Below are positions 35,340 to 44,080 of a stretch of DNA of 64,000 bases, piece by piece (position 1 is the first letter of the stretch; every line of letters begins with the position of its first letter). Source of the stretch: Salinactinospora qingdaonensis (GTDB lineage Bacteria > Actinomycetota > Actinomycetes > Streptosporangiales > Streptosporangiaceae). The position numbers and the translations under genes were made by a program. The notes below the pieces were generated by a model. The model saw only the letters and a list, made by a program, of their open reading frames with translations. It had not been told where the DNA came from and made no database searches. The stretch is from the NCBI RefSeq assembly GCF_039539445.1, contig NZ_BAABDD010000008.1, forward strand, positions 1-64,000, in the 5' to 3' direction.

Positions 35340-36479
35340 CTCGGCGGTCAGGCGCCGCGCGGCGGCTGCGACGCGCTCGTCGGTAGCGGTCAGGGAGATC
35401 CGCACGTGCGCAGCCCCGCCGGGGCCGTAGAAGTCCCCTGGCGCCACGAGAATCCCCAGTTGAGCCAGCCGGGCCACAGCCGTCCATGCGTCGTGGTCGG
35501 GGTGGTCCGCCCACAGGTACAGCCCGGCTTCGGAGTGGGTGATGCGCCAACCCGCGCGGTGCAGCGCATCCCGCAGCAGCGTGCGGCGCCGCGCGTAGCG
35601 GCGCTTCTGCTCCTCGGCGTGGGCGTCGTCGTCACAGGCCGCCCGCAGGACCGCCTGCACCGGCGCCGGGACGATCATGCCGGTGTGCTTACGCACGGCC
35701 AGCAACTCCTGGATGAGCGCGGGATCGCCGGCGACGAAGGCGGCCCGGTAGCCGGCCAGGTTGGAGCGTTTGGACAGGGAATGCACAGCCAGCAGCCCCT
35801 CGTGGGACCCGCCGCACACCTCGGGGTGCAGGATCGACACGGGGGGCGTGCCCTCCCAGTCGAGTTCGATGTAGCACTCGTCGGAGGCGAGGACCGTGCC
35901 CCGCTCGCGCGCCCAGTCGACGACTTTGCGCAGATGTTCGGGTGGCAGCACGCGCCCCGTGGGGTTGGCTGGGGAGTTGAGCCACGCCAACCCCACCGGC
36001 GCCGGCCCCAACCGAGTGAGCCCGTCAGCGGCCATGGGGGTGGCACCAGCGACGCGCGCACCGATGTCGTAGGTGGGGTAGGCCAACTCGGGGTGAACGA
36101 CGGTATCGCCGGGCCCCAGCCCCAACAGGGTGGGCAGCCACGCGACGAGTTCTTTGGAACCGACCGTGGGGAGCACAGCGTCAGGGTCGATCTCGACACC
36201 GCGGCGGCGCGCGAGCCATCCCGCGATCGACTCCCGCACCTCCCGCGGCCCGTGGGTGGTCGGATAGCCCGGGGCGTCAGCCGCCGCCGCCAGTGCGGCG
36301 CGCAACCCCTCGGGCACCGGGTCGACCGGTGTGCCCACGGAGAGGTCCACAATCCCGTCGGGGTGCTCGGCTGCGACCTGCTTGTGCGGGATCAGCCGAT
36401 CCCATGGGAAAGTCGGCAGTCGGTCCACCACGCGCTGTCGCTGCGGCATCTGCTCGGTTCCGTCCCCATCCACCTGCAT
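35334..36479 (-). CDS. dapC: Succinyldiaminopimelate transaminase
   Basis: The 381-residue fold-type I PLP enzyme has the Schiff-base lysine in VHSLSKRSNLAGYR and NSPANPTGR for cofactor and substrate binding. DapC converts N-succinyl-2-amino-6-ketopimelate to N-succinyl-LL-diaminopimelate, between DapD and DapE. The fdxA gene sits next to it in the same order as in many actinobacteria (Rv1177 and Rv1178). The last codon lies inside the end of repeat copy A, so the C-terminus may have been slightly altered by insertion. Confidence 0.92.
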   Translation of the reverse strand: MQVDGDGTEQMPQRQRVVDRLPTFPWDRLIPHKQVAAEHPDGIVDLSVGTPVDPVPEGLRAALAAAADAPGYPTTHGPREVRESIAGWLARRRGVEIDPDAVLPTVGSKELVAWLPTLLGLGPGDTVVHPELAYPTYDIGARVAGATPMAADGLTRLGPAPVGLAWLNSPANPTGRVLPPEHLRKVVDWARERGTVLASDECYIELDWEGTPPVSILHPEVCGGSHEGLLAVHSLSKRSNLAGYRAAFVAGDPALIQELLAVRKHTGMIVPAPVQAVLRAACDDDAHAEEQKRRYARRRTLLRDALHRAGWRITHSEAGLYLWADHPDHDAWTAVARLAQLGILVAPGDFYGPGGAAHVRISLTATDERVAAAARRLTAEP

Positions 36480-36571
36480 CGCCCCCGCCCGGGCAGCGCA
36501 CGGAACCCGCCACGGCTAACCGGGGCGAGAGGGCGAATACCAAAAAATAAGTAACGTTGTGGTCAACACGT

Positions 36572-36632
36572 TGTCGCGCCGCCCACCGGGCGGCGCGACA
36601 CATGCCTCTTGTGCCGCCGCGAAGCGCGGCGG
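36572..36632 (-). terminator. Tandem hairpins after fdxA
   Basis: CCGCCGCG-AAG-CGCGGCGG (36614-36632) and a 13-bp perfect stem, TGTCGCGCCGCCC with its complement around ACC (36572-36600), follow the fdxA stop. They should end fdxA transcription before dapC. Confidence 0.85.
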
Positions 36633-36648
36633 GTGAACGCGGGCCGGA

Positions 36649-36972
36649 TCAGTCCTCGGTCTGCGGAGGCAGCGCCGCGACCAAGGGGTGGTCGCGGTCG
36701 ACCTGCCCCACCTTGGACGCCCCGCCGGGCGATCCCAGCTCGTCGAAGAACTCCACGTTCGCCTTGTAGTAGTCCGACCACTGCTCGGGCAGGTCATCCT
36801 CGTAGTAGATGGCCTCTACAGGGCACACCGGCTCGCAGGCGCCACAGTCGACGCACTCGTCCGGATGGATGTAGAGCATGCGCTTGCCCTCGTAGATGCA
36901 GTCGACAGGGCACTCCTCGATGCACGCCTTGTCGAGCAGATCGACGCACGGCTGCGCGATGACGTAGGTCAC
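36649..36972 (-). CDS. fdxA: Seven-iron ferredoxin
   Basis: The 107-residue protein has the 3Fe-4S/4Fe-4S ferredoxin pattern: CVDLLDKACIEECPVDCIY and CVDCGACEPVCP, with a C-terminal extension. It is a low-potential electron carrier. The GTG at 36972 starts MTYVIAQPCVD, the conserved N-terminus, and has GAGGAG upstream; the longer frame to 37095 is not supported. It is divergent from the small gene at 37190. Confidence 0.93.
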   Translation of the reverse strand: MTYVIAQPCVDLLDKACIEECPVDCIYEGKRMLYIHPDECVDCGACEPVCPVEAIYYEDDLPEQWSDYYKANVEFFDELGSPGGASKVGQVDRDHPLVAALPPQTED

Positions 36973-37189
36973 CTCGTACTCCTCTTCGGTCTTCGCCACG
37001 TTGACCGCGACAGATGTGTGCCTGCCGTGTGGCCTGGCTGACTTACCCCAGGGTGTGCAAGGGGCACGTTCAGGGAACGATGAGCGCGGACACATGTCCA
37101 GTTTGGGGTTCGTCGGCTAGCGTGACACACATTTGGCTGTCTCTAGTATTGCTGTGCCCCTGCTGTCGAGCGTAGTTGGGGGGTCCAGG

Positions 37190-37432
37190 ATGGGAATGGC
37201 CGGACGGCTAGTCCACCGGGTAACACCGAAAGATATCGGTCGGCGCGCCACTGTGCGCGTCCAGCTTTCTGACGGGCGGTTCCGGGATATCGTCGGAGTG
37301 CTGGAGTCGTGGGAAGACGGTGTTATCCAGGTGCGACGCCGTGACGATACTGTGGCGCGCGTCATAGAGAAAGAGATTGTGGCAAGCAAGATCGTGCCAC
37401 AACAGCCACCGAGGCGCCGCACCGGCCTCTAA
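37190..37432 (+). CDS. Stand-alone SH3-like domain protein
   Basis: The 80-residue protein has the strand pattern LVHRVTPKDIGRRATVRVQL, then FRDIVGVLESWEDGVIQVRRR. This resembles the N-terminal small barrel of actinobacterial GNAT acetyltransferases found next to fdxA and dapC, but here it ends with PPRRRTGL and a stop, with no acetyltransferase domain after it. It may be a truncated remnant or a separate adaptor. The start is ATG at 37190, with a second ATG two codons on. Confidence 0.65.
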   Translation: MGMAGRLVHRVTPKDIGRRATVRVQLSDGRFRDIVGVLESWEDGVIQVRRRDDTVARVIEKEIVASKIVPQQPPRRRTGL

Positions 37433-37533
37433 GGTGCGGGACAGGCGTCGGCGAGGACAGGGGGACCGCGTAGCACTGCTAGGGCAGCGCGTGCGGCGAA
37501 GTAGGGCGAAGCAGGAGGTGGCGAAGTCACACC

Positions 37534-38859
37534 ATGCAGGAGACCATCGCGTCCGCGCTCGCCCAGCTTGCCCGCCGTGACTCCAAGGCGGCCCAAGTAG
37601 CGGAGAACGCCCTGACCACGATCGTGGCGGGCCAGAGCCTGGAGACGCTGAGCCAGCGTTCGGTGCAGGAGTTCTGCTGGTACGTACTTCCGGTGCGTTT
37701 CCCGGCCGAGTCGCAGGAGTGGCCCTTTGTGGTGCGCTCCCTGGGCAAGCTGTTCAACCTGCTCGACCTTCCCCGCTACGCCGAAATCTGCACTTCCTCG
37801 ACCACCCGCGAGATCCTCGACGCCTACGTCAAGAGTCACAGCAGCGGCGTACGCGCACACGAACGTCACATGCGCGCCTCGGGAGTGGAACCGCCCGACC
37901 TACCGGAGCTCACCTGGGGAGCGACTCTGGGCAGCGCTGAAATCGAGGCCTACCAGGCCACCTCGGCCGCACTGGAGTTGGCCATCGCCGCCGGCGAGGT
38001 CCGCCCCGGTGGTCGGCGTTGGCGCGTCGCGCAGCAACAGCAGACCCGGATGTTTCTGACCCAGCCCGACGCCCACGGGCGTAGCCGGCTCGACAAAATC
38101 CGAGAGGAGCGGGTGCGCGACTGGCTGTCGGCCCCCTCCCACGCCCACCGGCAGCGGCTGCTGCCGCTGCTGGGGCAGATCATCGCCGGAGCCGAACCCC
38201 CGGTCGGCGCTCGTGCAGCCTTGGCCCCGGTCCAGCGGCTACTCGACTACGCCGCTGACGGCATCGGGCTCACCCAGATCGGCTACATCTCCCCCACCGT
38301 GGTGCGCGAACTGTGCGTGGAGTTCGGTTGGGCCACCGCACCCTGCCCGCCGCGCAGTGAGACCGACGTCATCCAGCTCATCGCGTTGCACAAGCTGTTG
38401 CGCGATACGCGAGCGGTGCGCCGATCGGGGCGCGAGCTGATGCTGACCCGGCGCGGACGCCAACTGCACGCCAGCACCGAGGCGCTATGGCAGACCGTGG
38501 CCGAGGGAATGCTGCACGTCGACGGTTTCGAGCAGGCCGCGACCGAGACGCTGCTGGGACTGCTTCTGCTGCGCTCCCCCGGCAACCACAGCCGGGAGGG
38601 CAACGTCGACGTCGCCGAAGAGGCCCGGTCGATCCTGGCCGACAGCGGCTGGGAGGACGGCGAGGCCGGTACCGAGCCGGGCACCCAACGCGTCCGTTCC
38701 GTGCTGCTGACCGTGACATGGCTGCTGGAGACGCTGGGCTGCGTGGTGGGCCACGACCTGCCCGGCGGCGGCAGATCGATGCGGTTGACGAAGGTCGGGC
38801 GCGCGTTCGCCCTGACCGCGATCCACCTCTCAGCCACCACCCCGCGCGCCTCCATCTAA
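37534..38859 (+). CDS. Uncharacterised 441-residue protein with winged-helix-like region
   Basis: I do not recognise a named family with confidence. The N-terminal third is helical (SVQEFCWYVLPVRF, WPFVVRSLGKLFNLLDLPRYA). The middle, LLDYAADGIGLTQIGYISPTVVRELC, then TDVIQLIALHKLLRDTRAVRRSGRELMLTRRG, looks like the helical/winged-helix region seen in some pRiA4b ORF-3-related proteins. No signal peptide or catalytic motif is visible. Start is ATG at 37534. The next gene on the strand is a membrane protease, 122 bases on. Confidence 0.7.
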   Translation: MQETIASALAQLARRDSKAAQVAENALTTIVAGQSLETLSQRSVQEFCWYVLPVRFPAESQEWPFVVRSLGKLFNLLDLPRYAEICTSSTTREILDAYVKSHSSGVRAHERHMRASGVEPPDLPELTWGATLGSAEIEAYQATSAALELAIAAGEVRPGGRRWRVAQQQQTRMFLTQPDAHGRSRLDKIREERVRDWLSAPSHAHRQRLLPLLGQIIAGAEPPVGARAALAPVQRLLDYAADGIGLTQIGYISPTVVRELCVEFGWATAPCPPRSETDVIQLIALHKLLRDTRAVRRSGRELMLTRRGRQLHASTEALWQTVAEGMLHVDGFEQAATETLLGLLLLRSPGNHSREGNVDVAEEARSILADSGWEDGEAGTEPGTQRVRSVLLTVTWLLETLGCVVGHDLPGGGRSMRLTKVGRAFALTAIHLSATTPRASI

Positions 38860-38981
38860 CGAGGCCGGGTGGGGGCAGGGCGCCACGCGACACCCCGTAG
38901 CCTGACACCGAGAGCGTGATCCTCTAAGGGCAGCGGCCACACCGCGCACGCGCCCGACCCAGCAGACCCCAGGGGAGCCCT

Positions 38982-39905
38982 ATGTCCACGCCCGAGCCGG
39001 CCCCGCACGACTCCTCCGGCGAGGCGACGACCGCAGCCGACACCGCGGCCATGGAGCGGCAAGCGAACACGGGAGCGGCCACGTTCCCCTCGGAGCGCCG
39101 CGGCGCCGCCCCCGAGGGGAGTTCCCGGTTCGCAGTCCTGCCCAGTCCGATCTTCGTGCTGCTGGTGGGCATGACGGTACTGGCGGGTGCCCTCTCGTGG
39201 AACCGGACCGAGACGGAGTGGTTCCCCGGCGACGCCGTGTACGCCCCTTTCGTGTTCATGATGGGAGGCTGGCTCGTATGCCTTGCCCTCCACGAGTTCG
39301 GGCACGCCCTGGTGGCCTGGAGCTGTGGCGAGCGCGCCCTGCGGGGCAGCGGCTACCTGCGGCTCAACCCCTTCCGCTTCAGCGAAGGGTTCGCGAACCT
39401 GCTCCTGCCAGTGGTGATTGTGCTGCTGGGCGGGTTCGGGATGACCGGGCCGACAGCGTACCTGGACCGCACGGCGGTGGCCGGCCGGCTGCGCCGCAGC
39501 GCGGTCGCCCTCGCCGGTCCCCTGGTGAGCTTGGCGCTGGCCGTCGCGCTGTGGGCGGGAGTGAAGGCCCTGATCCCCGACGGGTTCACCACCGACAACT
39601 GGGCTATCGCCGGCCTGATCTACCTGTGCTTCCTCAACCTCACCGCCGCCCTCGTCAGCCTGCTCCCGCTTCCCGGCCTCGACGGCTTCAACGCGATCGC
39701 CCCCTACCTGCCCCAGAGGGCGGCAGCGTGGGCGCAGGCCCGGCCCACCGCGATCTTTGGGACGGTCGCGGTCTTCGCCGTCCTGTGGTTCCCGCCGGTG
39801 CACACGGCGCTGTTGAGCCTGATGTTCTCCCTGATGGAGCTGTTGGGGATCAACCAGAACTATGTCGGCTTCGCTCAGGCGCTGTTCCAATTCTGGGTAG
39901 GCTGA
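38982..39905 (+). CDS. M50-family site-2-type membrane protease
   Basis: The 307-residue polytopic protein has the zinc motif HEFGHA in LALHEFGHALVAW near residue 105 and the distal aspartate motif LPLPGLDGF. A disordered N-terminus of about 50 residues precedes the first helix. Site-2-type proteases cleave membrane segments of regulators such as anti-sigma factors; the substrate here is unknown. The last 31 bases overlap the convergent gene at 39875-40360. Confidence 0.87.
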   Translation: MSTPEPAPHDSSGEATTAADTAAMERQANTGAATFPSERRGAAPEGSSRFAVLPSPIFVLLVGMTVLAGALSWNRTETEWFPGDAVYAPFVFMMGGWLVCLALHEFGHALVAWSCGERALRGSGYLRLNPFRFSEGFANLLLPVVIVLLGGFGMTGPTAYLDRTAVAGRLRRSAVALAGPLVSLALAVALWAGVKALIPDGFTTDNWAIAGLIYLCFLNLTAALVSLLPLPGLDGFNAIAPYLPQRAAAWAQARPTAIFGTVAVFAVLWFPPVHTALLSLMFSLMELLGINQNYVGFAQALFQFWVG

Positions 39906-40360
39906 TCGTCCGAGGGGGGCGATCCCGGCCCTGGGGCTGAGCTCACGGCCGTGGCCAGCACGACCGCGCCGATCCCGCCGAACAGGAAACCGTAGTTGAT
40001 CACGGCCGAGGTCATCACGATGTCGCCCGCTGAGGACACGCTGATGAGCGTGAACCCGGCCACGACCCACCCCGCCGCGGGCAGGGCCGAGCCGATCCGC
40101 GAGCCCATCCCCCACTCGGCCGCCCGGCAGCCCGCGAACAGCAGGCCGCACAGCACCACCAGCGTCACGCCGGCGACGACCTTGCCCAGCGAACCGGTCT
40201 GCCAGAGCCACGACAGCCAACTCGCGGCGAGTCCAGAGACGATACCGGCGACGAACCCCAAGCTGAGCAGGACGGCGTAGCCCACTGCAAGCAGCACGGC
40301 GGTGGCGATCCGCGCGATCTTGCTCCCCCCTTGGTCGGGGTTTTCGGAAACGGCGACCAC
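39875..40360 (-). CDS. DUF6113-like polytopic membrane protein
   Basis: The 161-residue protein has about four or five membrane helices (IATAVLLAVGYAVLLSLGFVAG, VAGVTLVVLCGLLFAG, AAGWVVAGFTLISV and AVINYGFLFGGIGAVVLA) and a short polar tail. It resembles the small DUF6113 proteins found beside mshB in actinobacteria. The GTG at 40360 is a likely start. It is downstream of mshB on the same strand, 74 bases apart, and convergent with the M50 protease gene with a 31-base overlap. Confidence 0.75.
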   Translation of the reverse strand: MVAVSENPDQGGSKIARIATAVLLAVGYAVLLSLGFVAGIVSGLAASWLSWLWQTGSLGKVVAGVTLVVLCGLLFAGCRAAEWGMGSRIGSALPAAGWVVAGFTLISVSSAGDIVMTSAVINYGFLFGGIGAVVLATAVSSAPGPGSPPSDDQPTQNWNSA

Positions 40361-40434
40361 ATGGGCAGCGTATCCCCACCGGCGACCGCTGCGGCCCACC
40401 GGCGCAGTGTCCGCCCACCGGCGGCGCACGCGCT

Positions 40435-41295
40435 TCAGGCGAACAGGTCGGTCTCGAAACCGGAGGGGCCGGGCTTGGTCATCTGCCCCCGCAGCAACGT
40501 GAAGTACTCGACCGCGGAGATCTCCTGAGCGATGCCGTTGGAGAGCGCGAACCGGTCACCGGCCACACTGATCTGGGTGGCGTGGGCCCGCATCGCCAGC
40601 GTCTTGGCCGCCCAAAAGGGTGAGGCGTCGATACGGGTCGTCACAACCGCGTCGGGCACGCCCGGAGCGATGTCGGTGAACTGTTCGGGAGCGGTGAACG
40701 GACCGGGGGAGACGCGCAGCCGCGCCACCGACTCCTCCAGCACGGAGCGGGGCTGGGAAACGGCGTAGAGCTTGTTGGTGCGCCAGGGAGAGCCGGGCAG
40801 GCTCCGCTCAGCGGCTTTGGCGAAGGCGCGCAGGGTTACCCGGTGGGCCTGGATGTGATCGGGGTGGCCATAGCCGCCGTTGTCGTCGTAGGTGACGATG
40901 ACGTGGGGGGCGACTTCGCGGATGATGATGGCGAGTTCGTGGGCGGCCGACTCGACATCGGCCCGCCAGAAGCAGTCGGGGTGGTCGTTGCTGGCCGCGC
41001 CCATCATGCCTGAGTCGCGGTACCGGCCCGGACCGCCGAGGAAGCGGTGGTCGCGCACCCCCATAGCCACACAGGCCCGCTCAAGCTCTGCGATGCGGTG
41101 CTTGCCCAGCCCGCCCTGCTGGTCAGCCGCCAGATGGGCCAACTCGGGGGGTATAACCTCGCCCTCCTCCCCCAGGGTGCAGGTGACGAGCGTGACCGCA
41201 GCGCCTTCGGCCGCATACTTGGCCATGGTCGCTCCGGTGACAATGGACTCGTCATCGGGGTGGGCGTGCACCAGCAGCAGCCGACGATCCGTCAT
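40435..41295 (-). CDS. mshB: Mycothiol deacetylase MshB
   Basis: The 286-residue PIG-L family zinc hydrolase has the N-terminal motif VHAHPDDESI and the distal GHPDHIQAH. It deacetylates N-acetyl-glucosaminyl-inositol in mycothiol synthesis. YDDNGGYGHPDH and the C-terminal FTLLRGQ segment follow the MshB rather than the Mca pattern. Start is ATG at 41295. It is divergent from the S9 peptidase gene. Confidence 0.92.
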   Translation of the reverse strand: MTDRRLLLVHAHPDDESIVTGATMAKYAAEGAAVTLVTCTLGEEGEVIPPELAHLAADQQGGLGKHRIAELERACVAMGVRDHRFLGGPGRYRDSGMMGAASNDHPDCFWRADVESAAHELAIIIREVAPHVIVTYDDNGGYGHPDHIQAHRVTLRAFAKAAERSLPGSPWRTNKLYAVSQPRSVLEESVARLRVSPGPFTAPEQFTDIAPGVPDAVVTTRIDASPFWAAKTLAMRAHATQISVAGDRFALSNGIAQEISAVEYFTLLRGQMTKPGPSGFETDLFA

Positions 41296-41389
41296 AGAAG
41301 CGACGATACCGGCAAACAGTCCTCATTCACCGCATGATGGCGTCGTGTGGCGGCGGACGTACCGTCAGCAGCCCTGCCACAATCGGCAC

Positions 41390-43600
41390 ATGAGCTTTCC
41401 CCGACAACAGGCCCGGACGCGACGTTTCACACTCGGCGTCCCCAAAGGCTTCCAGATCTCTCCCGACGGTCGGCGCGTGATCTTCCTCCGCGGTCGCCAC
41501 GGCACCGACGCCGCAGCCTGTCTGTGGGTGCTGGAGCTCGACAGCGGACGCGAGTGGGTGGCCGCCGACCCGCAAACCGTGGCGGCTGAGGCCGACAATA
41601 CGGCACTGCCCCCGCAAGAGCGGGCCCGGCGGGAGCGGCTCCGGGAAACCGGCGGCGGGATCGTCTCCTACACCGTCGACGACGCATGCGCGCTGGCGGC
41701 CTTCACCCTGGCGGGACAGCTCTTCATCGCCACTCTCACCGAGGAGTCGACGCCACCGCGCGAACTGGCCACCGCCGGCGCCGTGATCGACCCGATGCTC
41801 GACCCCACCGGGACCAAGGTGGCCTACGTCTCGGAGGGGGCCGTGCGCGTCATCGGCGTCGACGGGACGGGCGACCGCGTGCTCGCCGAGCCCGACGCGG
41901 AGAACGTCACGTGGGGATTGGCCGACTTCATCGCGGCCGAGGAGATGGGGCGTTACCGGGGGATGTGGTGGGCGCCCGACGGCTCGGCCCTGCTGGCCAC
42001 GCGCGTCGACGACAGTCCCGTGACCCGCTGGCACATCGCCGACCCCGCCTCCCCTGCAACCGAGCCTCAGGTGATCGCCTACCCCGCCGCCGGGACGCGC
42101 AACACCGACACCAGCCTGGCCGTGCTGGCGCTGTCGCAGGAGCCCTCCGGCGCGGTGGAGCCGCGTTTCCTCCGCTGGGACCGCGCGGCGCTGCCCTATG
42201 TGGTGACCGGCGGGTGGACGGTCGGCGCCGACCAGCGCCCCACCGTGGTCTTCACCGCGCAAAGTCGGGACCAGCGCACGATGACGGTGCTGCGCGCCGC
42301 CCCCGACAGCGAGCACACCACGGAACTCCTGACCGAGACCGACACGACCTGGGTGGAGATCATGCCTGGCGTGCCGGCGTTCACCGGCAGCGGTGAACTG
42401 GTGTGGATCGGTACCGGCGGCGACGGCGAGCAGCGCCGGCTCCACATCGGAAAGCGGCCGGTGAGCGCCGCGGACCAGTACGTGCGGGCCGTGGTCGACG
42501 TCGACGGCGACCAGGTGCTGTACGCCGCTTCAGGACCCACGGCTCCCGGGGAGATATCGCTGTGGCTGGCCCAGCGAGATGCGGACCAGCCCACGCCCGT
42601 GCGGTTCCCCGACACCGCCGCTGGCGGGGCCACGGAGGCGCCGGGCCTACACTCCGGGCGACTGCGCGGCGGGACCCTCGTGCTCCAGCGCCGCGACCTC
42701 GACACCGACAGCGCGCGCACGGTGGCGATGACCGACATCCACAGCCCGGACCACTCCTCGGTCGCCGACATCGCCTCGCTGGCCGAGCGCCCCGACCTGC
42801 CCACTCCGCGGCCCCACACGTGGCGGGCCACGGATCGAGAGATCCCGTGTGCATTGCTGCTGCCCTCCTGGCACGAGCCCGGGTCCGGCTCACTGCCCGT
42901 GCTGCTGGACCCCTACGGCGGGCCGCACGCCCAGCGGGTCGTCCACGCACGCGGCGCCTATCTGACCGCACAGTGGCTAGCTGAGCAGGGCTTCGCCGTC
43001 CTCATCGCCGACGGACGGGGCACGCCGGGGATCGGCACTTCCTGGGAGCAAGCCGTCCGCGGCGACCTGGCCACGCCCGTACTCGCCGACCAGGTGGCGG
43101 CGCTCCATGACGCGGCCGAACGCTTCGGTGAACTGGACCTGAGCCGAGTCGCCATCCGCGGTTGGTCCTTCGGGGGCTACCTCGCGGCACTCGCGGTGCT
43201 GCGCCGACCCGACGTCTTCCACGCCGCCATCGCCGGCGCTCCGGTGACCGACTGGAAGCTCTACGACACCCACTACACCGAGCGCTACCTCGGATTGCCC
43301 CAGGAACAGCCGGACCACTACGCCACCAGTTCCCTGCTGGATGAGGCGGCCGGGTTGCGGCGACCGCTGCTGTTGATCCACGGCCTCGCCGACGACAACG
43401 TGGTATTCGCGCACACCCAGCAGCTCTCCAGCGCTTTGCTGGCCGCCGGCCGCCCCCACACCGTGCTGCCACTGTCGGGGATCACCCACATGGCCAGTGA
43501 GGAGTCAACGGCAGAGAATCTGCTGGTGCTCCAGGTGAAGTTCCTGCGGGAGGCGCTGTCGCGAGGGCGGGGCGAGGTCGAGGGCTCCGAGCCGAGCTGA
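41390..43600 (+). CDS. S9 family prolyl oligopeptidase / DPP-IV-like peptidase
   Basis: The 736-residue protein has a beta-propeller N-terminal half and a C-terminal alpha/beta hydrolase domain. The catalytic serine is in GWSFGGYLA, the aspartate in HGLADDNVVF and the histidine in SGITHMAS. No signal peptide is visible, so it is probably cytosolic. It should remove dipeptides or cleave short proline-containing peptides. I start at ATG 41390; the open frame extends back into mshB but that part is antisense shadow. Confidence 0.9.
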   Translation: MSFPRQQARTRRFTLGVPKGFQISPDGRRVIFLRGRHGTDAAACLWVLELDSGREWVAADPQTVAAEADNTALPPQERARRERLRETGGGIVSYTVDDACALAAFTLAGQLFIATLTEESTPPRELATAGAVIDPMLDPTGTKVAYVSEGAVRVIGVDGTGDRVLAEPDAENVTWGLADFIAAEEMGRYRGMWWAPDGSALLATRVDDSPVTRWHIADPASPATEPQVIAYPAAGTRNTDTSLAVLALSQEPSGAVEPRFLRWDRAALPYVVTGGWTVGADQRPTVVFTAQSRDQRTMTVLRAAPDSEHTTELLTETDTTWVEIMPGVPAFTGSGELVWIGTGGDGEQRRLHIGKRPVSAADQYVRAVVDVDGDQVLYAASGPTAPGEISLWLAQRDADQPTPVRFPDTAAGGATEAPGLHSGRLRGGTLVLQRRDLDTDSARTVAMTDIHSPDHSSVADIASLAERPDLPTPRPHTWRATDREIPCALLLPSWHEPGSGSLPVLLDPYGGPHAQRVVHARGAYLTAQWLAEQGFAVLIADGRGTPGIGTSWEQAVRGDLATPVLADQVAALHDAAERFGELDLSRVAIRGWSFGGYLAALAVLRRPDVFHAAIAGAPVTDWKLYDTHYTERYLGLPQEQPDHYATSSLLDEAAGLRRPLLLIHGLADDNVVFAHTQQLSSALLAAGRPHTVLPLSGITHMASEESTAENLLVLQVKFLREALSRGRGEVEGSEPS

Positions 43601-43725
43601 TTCGGATCGTTCTCTCTCCCCAAACCACCTGCGAAGAAATCTGTCGGAAATTTCGCCGAAACACCATGACCGCCTGAGGGCAACCACGAAAATCTGACTC
43701 TCCGTAGCCGCTCAATCGCAGTGCA

Positions 43726-43767
43726 GCGCCCCTGTCGCGGCGACCACGGTCGCCGCGACAGGGGCGC
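43726..43767 (+). terminator. Hairpin terminator after the S9 peptidase
   Basis: A perfect 19-bp stem (GCGCCCCTGTCGCGGCGAC and its complement) with a four-base CACG loop lies 126 bases downstream of the stop codon. Confidence 0.75.
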
Positions 43768-43876
43768 ACGGATGTTCACACCCCACCGTGGAGCACCGCA
43801 CCGGCAGGCACTTTCTGACGTGCGACGTTCTCACTTCCCACCCCAGAGAACGGCATCGCCGAACGAGAATCCTGAC

Positions 43877-43947
43877 CTTTTTAAAAAGACTCACAACAGT
43901 TAACTAACTGGCAAACCTCTGAAAACCATCAAAAGTGACCAATGGTC
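43877..43947 (+). promoter_or_regulatory. Palindrome-rich promoter region of the secreted protease
   Basis: Three palindromes lie within 71 AT-rich bases, 130 to 200 bases before the protease ATG. In actinobacteria extracellular protease genes are often under growth-phase regulators; the clustered dyads here are good operator candidates. No specific regulator can be named. Confidence 0.4.
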
Positions 43948-44080
43948 TTCAATCAATGACAGAGCGTCGGGAAAGCGACGCCTGGGGCTGTCTCACAAAG
44001 ACGGTCACCTGCCAGTGCCCCGTGCCAGGTTCCCAACCAACCAGCACGGGGGCAGTCGACCTCCCCCAGAAAGGGCAGGA

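Larger units (their letters stand above)
43601..44080. other. Intergenic region upstream of the secreted protease
   Basis: The 480 bases hold a strong 19-bp hairpin at 43726-43767 and an AT-rich promoter region from about 43870 to 43960 with three small palindromes: CTTTTTAAAAAG (43877-43888), CAGTTA-AC-TAACTG (43897-43910) and GACCA-A-TGGTC (43937-43947). No gene is seen. Confidence 0.6.

Noticed and set aside
40892..41389. 166-residue N-terminal extension of the S9 peptidase frame
   Set aside because: It is antisense to mshB and Arg/Ser-rich; the real protein starts at ATG 41390.
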